A DNA stretch of 34,171 nt, taken from NCBI GenBank assembly GCA_045596745.1, contig JAZODA010000027.1:1-34171 (forward strand), in the 5' to 3' direction. Shown one piece after another: positions 23,947 to 30,996 of this stretch. Under the pieces are notes generated by a model, which saw nothing but the letters and a program-made list of their open reading frames with translations, was not told the DNA's origin and ran no database searches. The stretch's first letter is position 1. Every line of letters begins with the position of its first letter. Source of the DNA: RGIG3009 sp045596745 (GTDB lineage: Bacteria; Bacillota; Clostridia; Oscillospirales; Acutalibacteraceae). Made by a program: the position numbers and the translations under genes.

Positions 23947-25458
23947 ATGAAAAGACTGTTAGCATTTCTGCTTGTTTTCGCGCTGACGCTGTGTCTGTTT
24001 ACAGGCTGCGGCGATAACAAGACGTCTCCCGAATACGATGATAACGACGATCTGAACGATTCCTATGGTGACAACACCGATCCGGGCGAAGAACCCGATG
24101 AGACCGTCACCGGCTTTGGCGATGCCAATGTAAGTTACGTGATGATTTACAATCCCGACATCTACAATCCCGATGTCACCACCAACAAAAAGCTCTCCAC
24201 CGGCGACATCCGTGAATCCATCGACATCGATATCAACCGCGGCGAAGGTTTGCCCTTGAGCCCGGACTACGAGCCGTTCGACCAGGGCGCTATCAACAAG
24301 GACTTCCCCGGTATCACGCCTGAGGTTTCCCGTGGCGATGTGGTATTCACCACCTATGCTGTCGGCGACACCCGTGAATTCTTCTGCTACAACAGCGCCC
24401 TGACCGCTCGTACCTCGGCAACGTTTAATTGCCGCTATGCCGGTGAGAACTGCTATGTGTGGGTCTACGACGACAGCCTGTCCGACACCGACGCCGCTTA
24501 TTACGGTCAGGCGTTTGACGACACCATCTACTCCAAAACCACCGGCACCTTCGGCGAACATCGTTATGCGCAGGATGGCGGTAAAATCCACATCATGTTC
24601 TATCCCTTCCGCAACGGTACTGCCGGCTTCTTCTGCAACTACGACCTCTTCCTGAGCACCGAAGTCTCGGAAGAAGAAGTGAACACCTACGGCATTAACA
24701 CCGACCACGCCATCATCAACATCAACACCCTGTACAGCAGCCAGGAAACGACGATTCTGAGCACGCTGGGTCACGAGTTCCAGCACCTCATCTGCTTCTC
24801 CGACGCCTTTGAGACCCGCAACTTCGACCAGACCCAGCTGTGGTTCAACGAGTCGATGTCCGGCTATATCGAAGAAGAACTGTACAGCGGTTCCAAAGAA
24901 GACAGCACCGAAGCGCTGCATCAGAGCAACCGCGTCCGTTACGGTCAGTCGCTGTACAACTTCGACACCGACGGCATTTCGGACTACGGCGTCTACGGCG
25001 GTGTTTACTACTTCTCGCGCTACCTCGCCGCCGCTGCCGGCAAAGACGTTTTCCAGAAGTACCACACCTTCTGGCGCAACGCGACCGTCTCGAATCTGAC
25101 TACCGCCAAAGCGCTGTATGAATCGGTTTCTTCCTCTTTCCGCAGCGACATCGATGACAGCATCAGCTACCCCTCCTCCTACCGCTTCGCTTCGGAAGAG
25201 GAACTCTGGTTGAGCAAGCTGACGCTTGACTACTACGTCACGCTGCTCTCGGAAAATGCTTCGCTGGATCCCTACGATTATCTCAACACCCAGAATCTGC
25301 TGTACGATACCCTCGACGCCGCTAACATCGAAGGCGGTGGCCGTATCATTATGGCCGTGAAGGATGGCTCGTTCGAGATTCCCGAGGATGCCGCCGACGG
25401 TCTTGTGTATGTCGGCTTTGACGAAAACTTCAACGTCATCGACTATATCTGCAAGTAA
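23947..25458 (+). CDS. HExxH zinc metalloprotease lipoprotein (M30-like)
   Basis: 503 residues with a lipoprotein signal (lipobox LFTGC, Cys21) and an acidic Asp/Asn-rich linker (22-55), so it should be anchored on the cell surface. The zinc site is HEFQH (276-280) within STLGHEFQHLICF. About 22 residues later WFNESMSGYIEE offers Glu302 as a third ligand, giving a gluzincin layout. This resembles peptidase family M30 (hyicolysin) as far as I recall, but the match is from motif and spacing only. Start ATG 23947 is ten bases after GAGGGG; the ATG at 23938 is too close to that site. It directly follows the C11 peptidase gene on the same strand, so the two are probably co-expressed. A strong terminator ends the unit. 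Confidence 0.85.
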   Translation: MKRLLAFLLVFALTLCLFTGCGDNKTSPEYDDNDDLNDSYGDNTDPGEEPDETVTGFGDANVSYVMIYNPDIYNPDVTTNKKLSTGDIRESIDIDINRGEGLPLSPDYEPFDQGAINKDFPGITPEVSRGDVVFTTYAVGDTREFFCYNSALTARTSATFNCRYAGENCYVWVYDDSLSDTDAAYYGQAFDDTIYSKTTGTFGEHRYAQDGGKIHIMFYPFRNGTAGFFCNYDLFLSTEVSEEEVNTYGINTDHAIININTLYSSQETTILSTLGHEFQHLICFSDAFETRNFDQTQLWFNESMSGYIEEELYSGSKEDSTEALHQSNRVRYGQSLYNFDTDGISDYGVYGGVYYFSRYLAAAAGKDVFQKYHTFWRNATVSNLTTAKALYESVSSSFRSDIDDSISYPSSYRFASEEELWLSKLTLDYYVTLLSENASLDPYDYLNTQNLLYDTLDAANIEGGGRIIMAVKDGSFEIPEDAADGLVYVGFDENFNVIDYICK

Positions 25459-25470
25459 ACCGCATTACAC

Positions 25471-25511
25471 AAAAAGCCCTGTACCGAGTGGTACGGGGCT
25501 TTTTGTTTTTC
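25471..25511. terminator. terminator after the metalloprotease gene (works on both strands)
   Basis: AAAAAGCCC-T-GTACC / GGTAC-G-GGGCTTTTT with a GAGT loop and one internal mismatch, flanked by A and T runs. On the plus strand it ends in TTTTTGTTTTT, 13 bases after the stop codon. The A run on the left would allow minus-strand termination too. Confidence 0.9.
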
Positions 25512-25514
25512 CTC

Positions 25515-25543
25515 TTGACAGATGAGAGGGCGTACACTATAAT
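25515..25543 (+). promoter_or_regulatory. consensus sigma-A promoter of the araC-type gene
   Basis: TTGACA (25515-25520), exactly 17 bp, TATAAT (25538-25543): a full consensus promoter. The start near 25550 gives a leader of about 77 nt that holds the repeated TGTGACAA sites. A promoter this good without an activator suggests that repression is the control point. Confidence 0.88.
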
Positions 25544-25573
25544 CGACTTGTAAGTGTAATTTTTTGCTGTTTT

Positions 25574-25602
25574 TGTGACAATATTCGTTTTTAATGTGAC
25601 AA
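25574..25602 (+). promoter_or_regulatory. direct repeat TGTGACAA with 21-bp period, operator candidate
   Basis: TGTGACAA occurs at 25574-25581 and again at 25595-25602, so both sites face the same side of the helix two turns apart. A weaker third copy, TTTTGACA, follows at about 25604-25611. AraC-family regulators bind direct repeats with this spacing, and the repeats lie downstream of the consensus promoter and before the ribosome binding site, which suits negative autoregulation. The last step is inference. Confidence 0.55.
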
Positions 25603-25626
25603 ATTTTGACATTTTGGAGGTGTGCT

Positions 25627-26412
25627 ATGCGGGCGCGGTTTAATATTGAGCGAGAACGTGATAATCACCTGTTCTATAAAAGTTACCAAAACGATAAATG
25701 TCTGTTCCAGTTCCATTCGCAAATCGAGATTTACTTTGTGGACAAGGGCGAAATGGAAATGCTGGTGGGCGGTAAATCGCAGACGCTGCACGCGGGCGAA
25801 ATCTCCGTGGCACTGAGTTACGACACCCACGCCTACAAAACGCCTACCTCTTCGGCTTCCTCGGCGCTGCTTATCCCCTCGCATCTGTGCGAGGATTTCG
25901 CCACCGCCACCAAGGGCCGCCGCCTTGTCTCCCCGTTCATCACCGATCCCGAAGTCTGCCGCACCATCAAGCGGTATTACGAAGAGCTCAAGCTTGAGAC
26001 TTCCAGCCGCCTGAAGCAGCTTGGTTATGTGTATCTGATTCTCGGCTGCATTCTGGAAAACAAGGAGCTGGAGGACGCGAACACGCCGCTGGACACCGAC
26101 CTCTCCTCCAAGATTTTGTTCTTCCTGACCGAGAACTACAAAAACGACATCACCCCTGTCTCGGTGGCAAACCACCTCGGCTACAGCCAAAGCTACATTT
26201 CGCGGTATTTCAAATCCTGCTTCGGCATTACGCTGGGCAAGTACTTAACGGTGGTCAAGCTGAAAAACGCCATTATGCTGATGCACGAAGGCAAGAAAGA
26301 CATCACCTACTGTGCACTGGAAAGCGGTTTTACCTCCATGCGTACGTTCTACCGCGCTTTCCACAGCGAATTCGGCTGTTCCCCCAAAGAGTATATGGAA
26401 AACGACGTATAA
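25627..26412 (+). CDS. AraC-family transcriptional regulator
   Basis: 261 residues. The N-terminal half (about 1-100) is a cupin-like ligand domain with the typical FHSQIEIYFVDKGEMEMLVGG and AGEISVAL strands. The C-terminal AraC DNA-binding domain (about 155-258) has two helix-turn-helix units: SVANHLGYSQSYISRYFKSCFG and the family signature CALESGFTSMRTFYRAFHSEFGCSPKEY. Start ATG 25627 follows TTTGGAGG. It is alone between two terminators with its own strong promoter. Cupin-type AraC proteins usually sense sugars or related small molecules, but the ligand here is unknown. The upstream peptidase genes and the convergent feo operon are neighbours but not obviously its targets. Confidence 0.95.
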   Translation: MRARFNIERERDNHLFYKSYQNDKCLFQFHSQIEIYFVDKGEMEMLVGGKSQTLHAGEISVALSYDTHAYKTPTSSASSALLIPSHLCEDFATATKGRRLVSPFITDPEVCRTIKRYYEELKLETSSRLKQLGYVYLILGCILENKELEDANTPLDTDLSSKILFFLTENYKNDITPVSVANHLGYSQSYISRYFKSCFGITLGKYLTVVKLKNAIMLMHEGKKDITYCALESGFTSMRTFYRAFHSEFGCSPKEYMENDV

Positions 26413-26414
26413 GC

Positions 26415-26452
26415 AAAAACGCTCCACAGAACGCGTTCTGTGGGGCGTTTGG
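26415..26452. terminator. shared terminator between the araC-type gene and the feo operon
   Basis: Stem ACGC-T-CCACAGAAC / GTTCTGTGG-G-GCGT with a 2-nt GC centre and one internal mismatch. On the minus strand it runs into TTTTTG (end of the feo operon), and on the plus strand into TTTGGTTTATTC (end of the AraC gene). The two convergent units share it. Confidence 0.85.
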
Positions 26453-26453
26453 T

Positions 26454-26624
26454 TTATTCTTTTTCTTCGGGCTTGGCGGTGGGATGGCAAACCTCTTTCA
26501 TTCCGCAGCCGGAACAGCCGCAGGAGCAGGCGTGGCGCCCACGTTTGCGGTTACGGATGCCGCAGATGATGATAGCAAGAAAGATTGCCGCCACAATCGA
26601 CCCGACCAGAATTGTCGGCCACAT
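26454..26624 (-). CDS. FeoB-associated Cys-rich membrane protein (56 aa)
   Basis: A 56-residue protein. It starts MWPTILVGSIVAAIFLAII, a single membrane helix (about 3-22), then a basic stretch (RNRKRGRH, 24-31) and a cluster HACSCGCSGCG (31-41) with a further Cys at 46 (EVCH). This is the pattern of the small FeoB-associated Cys-rich membrane protein family that sits after feoB in many Firmicutes. The cysteines could bind iron or take part in redox chemistry, but the role is not established. Start ATG 26624 follows AAGGAG at eight bases, 12 bp after the feoB stop, so it is the third gene of the feo operon, ahead of the shared terminator. Confidence 0.9.
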   Translation of the reverse strand: MWPTILVGSIVAAIFLAIIICGIRNRKRGRHACSCGCSGCGMKEVCHPTAKPEEKE

Positions 26625-26636
26625 ACGAAACACTCC

Positions 26637-28796
26637 TTACTTCAGCGAGGATTTTACATTTTTGTTGCGGCGGAACACGAGGTAAATCAGTGCAAGAAGC
26701 ACCGCAAACGCCACAACCGTCCAACCGGTGAACACGCCGCTAAGCAGCATACCGAACTGGTAAACGATGAGCGATATCGCATACGCAAACACGCACATAT
26801 AACCGATAGCGAAGAAGGTCCATTTGCCGCTGTTCATTTCGCGCTTGATGGCACCCATCGCCGCAAAACAGGGCGCGCACAAGAGGTTAAACACGAGGAA
26901 CGAGAAACCGGCAAGCTGGCTGCCACCAACGATGACCGAGAACGCCGCGTTGGCATTTGCCGTAGCGGACAGCGAACCGAACACGCCGACGACCTCTTCC
27001 TTGGCAACCAAACCCAGCACCGTCGCCACGGCGGACTGCCACTGGCCAAAGCCGAGCGGATAGAAAATCACCGCAATCCACTCGCCCACCATATTGAGAA
27101 TCGACTTCTCCGTGCCGGTGATGTAGTGGAAGCCGCCCTCGAAGGACAGGCTGTTAAGCACCCAGATGACAATGCTCGCCGCCAGAATCACCGTTCCGGC
27201 GCGCTTGATAAAGCCCCAACCGCGATCCCAGGTGGTACGCAGTACGTTGGATGCCACCGGTGCGTGGTACGCAGGCAGTTCCATCACAAACGGCGACGGC
27301 TCGCCCGCAAAAGCACGAGTCTTTTTCAGCAGCACGCCCGAGATGACAACCGCGCCGATACCGACAAAGTACGCAGCAGTGGCAATCAGTCCGCTGCCAC
27401 CGAACAACGCGCCTGCAATCAGACCGACAATCGGCATTTTCGCGCCGCACGGAATAAAGCAGGTGGTCATAATGGTCATACGGCGGTCGCGTTCCTGCTC
27501 GATGGTACGGGATGCCATAACACCCGGCACACCACAGCCCGACGCCACCAGCAGCGGAATAAAGGATTTACCCGACAGACCGAATTTGCGGAAAATGCGG
27601 TCCATAATAAACGCGATACGCGACATATAGCCGCAGTCTTCCAAGAGCGACAGCAATAAGAACAGCACCAACATCTGCGGCACAAAGCCGAGAACCGCGC
27701 CCACGCCGCCGACGATGCCGTCCATAATCAGGCTGTACAGCCACGGCGCAATGATGGGCGTACCGCCCTCGGTCAGCAGCATATTCAGCAGCTCGGGGAT
27801 GCTGTACCAGCCCTCCAGGAACGTGCCGGGGAACGCTTCGGCAAACGAGCCGAACAGACCGTCGTTCATAAAACCAACGGTGAAATCGCCCACCGTGCCG
27901 ATGGACAGTGTATACACCAGCCACATCACCGCCGCGAAAATCGGGAGCGCCAGAATGCGGTTGGTGACAACGCGGTCGATTTTATCCGACAGCGACAAAC
28001 CGTTGTGACGGCGACGGTAGCAGTCCCGAACAATACGGGTGATATACTCATAACGCTCATTGGTGATGATGCTTTCGGCATCGTCATCCATCGCCTTTTC
28101 CACCGCGACGATGTCCTTTTCGATATGTTCACGCGTGGTGTCGTCCAGCGCAAGCTGTTCCATCACCTTTTCGTCACGCTCGAAAATCTTGATGGCGTAC
28201 CACCGCTGTTGCTCTTCCGGCATGGAATGCACGGCGGTTGCTTCCTCCAGATGTGCCAGCGTATGCTCCAGCGTGCCGGAGAAGATGTACGGAGGCATCT
28301 TTCGTTCGCCCTCAGCGGCGCGAATTGCCACTTCGGCGGCTTCAAGGATACCGTCGCCCTTCAAGGCCGAAATCTCCAAAATGGGGCATCCAAGCGCCCG
28401 ACTGAGCTGTTCGATATCGATGCGGTCGCCGTTCTTGCGAACGATGTCCATCATATTGATGGCGATGACCACCGGAATACCGAGCTCCATCAGCTGGGTA
28501 GTCAGGTACAGGTTGCGTTCCAGGTTGGTGCCGTCGACAATGTCGAGGATGACATCGGGACGCTCGCCCACCAGATAGTTGCGCGCGACCACCTCTTCCA
28601 GCGTATACGGCGACAACGAGTAAATGCCCGGCAGATCGGTCACGATCACATCAGGGCGTTTTTTCATTTTACCTTCTTTTTTCTCCACCGTCACACCCGG
28701 CCAGTTTCCAACATACTGGTTGGAACCGGTGAGGGCGTTGAACAGCGTCGTCTTGCCGCAGTTGGGGTTGCCTGCCAGAGCAATGCGAAGTTCCAT
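26637..28796 (-). CDS. feoB: ferrous iron transport protein B
   Basis: FeoB carries Fe2+ across the inner membrane. The 719 residues begin with a cytoplasmic G domain: P-loop GNPNCGKT (9-16), switch region around VTVEKKEG, G3 DLPGIYSLSPY, and a G4-like NMMD. A helical GDI-like region with many Glu residues follows to about 280. The membrane part (about 285-715) includes the two Gate motifs, SGCGVPGVMASRTIEQERDRR and TTCFIPCGAKMPIV, with the conserved Cys residues. Length and motifs are complete. It follows feoA with a hairpin and a palindrome between, and precedes the Cys-rich partner gene. Iron-responsive control is expected (see the operators). Confidence 0.97.
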   Translation of the reverse strand: MELRIALAGNPNCGKTTLFNALTGSNQYVGNWPGVTVEKKEGKMKKRPDVIVTDLPGIYSLSPYTLEEVVARNYLVGERPDVILDIVDGTNLERNLYLTTQLMELGIPVVIAINMMDIVRKNGDRIDIEQLSRALGCPILEISALKGDGILEAAEVAIRAAEGERKMPPYIFSGTLEHTLAHLEEATAVHSMPEEQQRWYAIKIFERDEKVMEQLALDDTTREHIEKDIVAVEKAMDDDAESIITNERYEYITRIVRDCYRRRHNGLSLSDKIDRVVTNRILALPIFAAVMWLVYTLSIGTVGDFTVGFMNDGLFGSFAEAFPGTFLEGWYSIPELLNMLLTEGGTPIIAPWLYSLIMDGIVGGVGAVLGFVPQMLVLFLLLSLLEDCGYMSRIAFIMDRIFRKFGLSGKSFIPLLVASGCGVPGVMASRTIEQERDRRMTIMTTCFIPCGAKMPIVGLIAGALFGGSGLIATAAYFVGIGAVVISGVLLKKTRAFAGEPSPFVMELPAYHAPVASNVLRTTWDRGWGFIKRAGTVILAASIVIWVLNSLSFEGGFHYITGTEKSILNMVGEWIAVIFYPLGFGQWQSAVATVLGLVAKEEVVGVFGSLSATANANAAFSVIVGGSQLAGFSFLVFNLLCAPCFAAMGAIKREMNSGKWTFFAIGYMCVFAYAISLIVYQFGMLLSGVFTGWTVVAFAVLLALIYLVFRRNKNVKSSLK

Positions 28797-28810
28797 TTTT
28801 CCACTCCTTT

Positions 28811-28826
28811 GTTAGCGTCCGCTAAC
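28811..28826 (-). promoter_or_regulatory. second copy of the feo palindrome, at the feoB ribosome binding site
   Basis: GTTAGCG-TC-CGCTAAC, a 16-bp palindrome whose arms are identical to the core of the operator upstream of feoA (29104-29131). On the minus strand it directly abuts AAAGGAG, the feoB ribosome binding site. It may be a second operator for an internal start, or an RNA hairpin affecting feoB translation. Confidence 0.65.
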
Positions 28827-28835
28827 CAACAACTC

Positions 28836-28860
28836 AAAAAGTACCGGGCGAGTGCCCGGT
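28836..28860 (-). terminator. terminator-like hairpin between feoA and feoB
   Basis: Stem ACCGGGC / GCCCGGT (7 bp, 4-nt loop), followed on the minus strand by ACTTTTTG. It begins two bases after the feoA stop codon. It could act as a partial terminator, making feoB expression lower than feoA or dependent on readthrough. Confidence 0.6.
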
Positions 28861-28862
28861 GA

Positions 28863-29084
28863 TTATTCGACCTCGATCATATCGGCATCCGCTTTGCGAA
28901 GCGACAGCTCATAGCCGCGCACCGTCAGTTCCATCGGATCGCCGAGCGGAGCGAGCTTGCGCACGCGAATCGACACGCCTTTGGTAATGCCCATATCCAT
29001 AATGCGGCGCTTGACGGCTCCCTCGCCGTGCAGCTTGACGACCGTAACCGTCTGCCCTACCGCCGCTTGCTTTAACGTTTTCAT
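28863..29084 (-). CDS. feoA: ferrous iron transport protein A
   Basis: A 73-residue cytoplasmic SH3-like protein that partners FeoB. The family features are present: a glycine turn in LHGEGAVKRRIMDMGITKG (about 18-36) and the end VRGYELSLRKADADMIEVE. FeoA is needed for full Fe2+ uptake and is thought to act on the FeoB G domain or its assembly. Start ATG 29084 follows GGAGGG; upstream in-frame codons (to 29102) overlap that site. It is the first gene of the feo operon, about 43 bp after the predicted transcription start, with the palindromic operator between. Confidence 0.95.
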   Translation of the reverse strand: MKTLKQAAVGQTVTVVKLHGEGAVKRRIMDMGITKGVSIRVRKLAPLGDPMELTVRGYELSLRKADADMIEVE

Positions 29085-29103
29085 TGTGACCCTCCAAACC
29101 AAG

Positions 29104-29131
29104 TCGGTGGTTAGCGTACGCTAACCACCGA
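29104..29131 (-). promoter_or_regulatory. 28-bp palindromic operator of the feo operon
   Basis: A perfect 28-bp palindrome with arm TCGGTGGTTAGCGT and its complement. It covers the predicted transcription start, directly after the -10 box. The core GTTAGCG-N2-CGCTAAC recalls DtxR/IdeR-type iron boxes (TTAGG/CCTAA style symmetry) more than the Fur box. The regulator is presumably an Fe2+-responsive DtxR-family or Fur-family repressor, but no such gene is in the window. Confidence 0.8.
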
Positions 29132-29133
29132 TA

Positions 29134-29162
29134 ATAATACACGGTTTGGAAGGATTTGTCAA
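29134..29162 (-). promoter_or_regulatory. sigma-A-type promoter of the feo operon
   Basis: Minus strand: TTGACA (29157-29162), 17 bp, TATTAT (29134-29139). The start is expected near 29127, inside the palindrome, so a bound repressor would block initiation. No terminator is seen between the upstream binding-protein gene (stop at 29197) and this promoter. Confidence 0.88.
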
Positions 29163-29196
29163 GCGGAAAATTGAAGTTTTTTGGGGATTTTTGACG

Positions 29197-30867
29197 TTAG
29201 CGCACCAAGTTGGACAGAAGAGTATTCAGCGGTGTATCATACTTGACCAGCACACGCAGAGGGTCGTCACCGAGGACGTACAGTTCCTCGTTCATGCTCG
29301 ATAAAATCGAGGTGAAGGACTCGCCCTCGTGCGTGCCGAACGCGGTGTACGGAGCCAACGCGCCCGTATCGCAGGCGATGGTTTCGAGGACGTGTTTCTT
29401 GACCTCCATCGGCAAGGCGCTGTTTACAAGCGTATCGTAGTGCCACTGTGTGTCCCATTTGGCAAACGCGAGCATAACGAGGGGTTCGGAGGTGCCTTTG
29501 CCTGCACCATAGCCACTCCATTCCCACGCAGGGGTGCGGCGCATCCGCCAATTTTCATATTTTTTCTGCGACGTTGGCGCGGAGACGATGCCAATATCCT
29601 CAGCCGACACCGCACCGCCCGTGCGTGCCGCTTCATAAATCGCCATTGCTTCATCCAACGAGGTGAAGACCGATGCGATTTTCCCATTCAAGAACAGCGT
29701 GTCGGCAGGGGTGGTGGTATCGGGGTGCATGACCGACGTTTCGGACGGGTATGCCATCTTCTGCAAGAAGGTACATGCCTGCAACAAGGTGGCATCAACG
29801 CAGTTATACGTATAGATCGATGTGCCGTACTCGGTTTCGCGCATGAGATCGACACCGAAGGTGTTATAGAATTGCTGTGCGGCGGTGGAGGTAAAGTTCT
29901 GGATACCGTATACTCCGTTTTCGGGGTCGGTGAGCGCTTGGAGTTGCGGATAAAACTCGTCCCACGTCCAGTTGGTTTTGGAAATATTGAAATCCGAGTC
30001 AAAAAACGACACGAGCTTGGTGGGTTCCTTCTGCCCTGCCGCCTTCCACAACGCTTTGTTGTACACGACCACGGTGGGAGATTGCATTAAATTACCGCCG
30101 ACAACAAACAAATGGGCATTATCTTCGGAAGGGACACCGGCGAAATAATTCGCTTCCTTGCGTAGGTTATGGTGACCCGTCAGCGAGGCGCAAAATCCAT
30201 CCTGCTTGGGGAATTTATCATAATCCAGCGTTATGGGTCTGAAATCCTCGTAGTGCAGATACTGCTCCACCGGTTCAAACACCTCTTCGTGCAGGATGGC
30301 GGGTGCCATATCGGCATAGTAGGAAATGATGTCATACGGTTTTCCTGCCGCCTGCGCCGCACGCAACGACTCTACATAAGTATCCTTGTTCAGCACAGTC
30401 ACGGATAATTTAACATGGTATGCCTTCTCAAATCCTGCGATCTTTGCCCGTTCCTCCGCCCCACCGTCCAGCGTGGCGAACGTATAGGTTTTGTTGCCGA
30501 AGTCCAAACCCAGTTCCAGCGGATCGAAGTTACTGCTGGTATCAAAGCCGTCTTGCCGTGCCATCCAGTGAATTTGTGACGGATCTAAAATATCCGGGGA
30601 CAGCGTTGTGGTGGTGGCTTTGGTCGTGGTGGTCGTGGTTCTTTTGGTGGTTTTTGCCGTGGTAGAGGTTGCGGTGGTACTGCTGATGGTCGTGACCGCC
30701 GACGTGGTGGTTGTTTGTGAGGTATTCGAAGATTCGGTCGTGACGGTAACCGTCGTTATTACACTTTTCGCGCTCGTGGAACCTGTCGAAAGCGTGGTTT
30801 TGCCACCGTTCCCCGAACAAGCCGTCAGGCACAGCATGCACAACATCGCCAGACACCGTTTGATCAT
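29197..30867 (-). CDS. solute-binding lipoprotein (SBP family 1-like) with Thr-rich linker, orphan
   Basis: 556 residues: a signal peptide with lipobox LTAC (Cys17), then a very long Thr/Ser-rich linker (about 23-90, including TTKRTTTTTTKATTTT), then a solute-binding fold (about 105-556). Segments such as GFEKAYHVKLSVTVLNKDTY, GKPYDIISYYADM, VVVYNKALWKAAG, WTWDEFYPQLQAL and FLNGKIASVFTSLDEA match the pattern of family-1 (sugar-type) binding proteins. No permease or ATPase gene lies next to it, so its partner must be elsewhere, or it may serve as a sensor or adhesin. The linker probably spans the cell wall and could be O-glycosylated. Start ATG 30867 follows GAGGAGG. Ligand unknown. Confidence 0.85.
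   Translation of the reverse strand: MIKRCLAMLCMLCLTACSGNGGKTTLSTGSTSAKSVITTVTVTTESSNTSQTTTTSAVTTISSTTATSTTAKTTKRTTTTTTKATTTTLSPDILDPSQIHWMARQDGFDTSSNFDPLELGLDFGNKTYTFATLDGGAEERAKIAGFEKAYHVKLSVTVLNKDTYVESLRAAQAAGKPYDIISYYADMAPAILHEEVFEPVEQYLHYEDFRPITLDYDKFPKQDGFCASLTGHHNLRKEANYFAGVPSEDNAHLFVVGGNLMQSPTVVVYNKALWKAAGQKEPTKLVSFFDSDFNISKTNWTWDEFYPQLQALTDPENGVYGIQNFTSTAAQQFYNTFGVDLMRETEYGTSIYTYNCVDATLLQACTFLQKMAYPSETSVMHPDTTTPADTLFLNGKIASVFTSLDEAMAIYEAARTGGAVSAEDIGIVSAPTSQKKYENWRMRRTPAWEWSGYGAGKGTSEPLVMLAFAKWDTQWHYDTLVNSALPMEVKKHVLETIACDTGALAPYTAFGTHEGESFTSILSSMNEELYVLGDDPLRVLVKYDTPLNTLLSNLVR
30598..30801 (-). repeat. low-complexity Thr/Ser-coding tract in the binding-lipoprotein gene
   Basis: This stretch codes for the 68-residue linker, about two-thirds Thr or Ser, from many ACC/ACG/ACA/ACT codons mixed with GTC and TCC. 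The plus strand reads as runs of GGTGGT and GTGGTC. Such tracts change length easily by slippage. The frame is intact here. Confidence 0.8.
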
Positions 30868-30900
30868 CGAAAGCCCTCCTCTAAACTCTTTTACACTATC

Positions 30901-30930
30901 AATATAGCACAGCAGTATAAATTATGTCAA
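30901..30930 (-). promoter_or_regulatory. sigma-A-type promoter of the binding-lipoprotein gene
   Basis: Minus strand: TTGACA (30925-30930), an 18-bp spacer, TATATT (30901-30906). The start near 30894 gives a leader of about 27 nt that ends in GAGGAGG before the ATG. Confidence 0.8.
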
Positions 30931-30948
30931 CTCTGTAATTGTTTCGAT

Positions 30949-30982
30949 AAAAAAACACCGTCGGGTTGTACCCGACGGTGTT
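30949..30982 (-). terminator. terminator of the rpsB-tsf operon
   Basis: A 12-bp perfect stem (ACACCGTCGGGT with ACCCGACGGTGT, 3-nt loop), followed on the minus strand by seven T. It lies 15 bases past the tsf stop codon. Confidence 0.93.
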
Positions 30983-30996
30983 GGTTTTGGGATGAC

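Noticed and set aside
29191..29204. A third GTTAGCG half-site near the end of the binding-lipoprotein gene
   Set aside because: Only one arm is present and it overlaps the stop codon of the gene; without the second arm it is probably chance.
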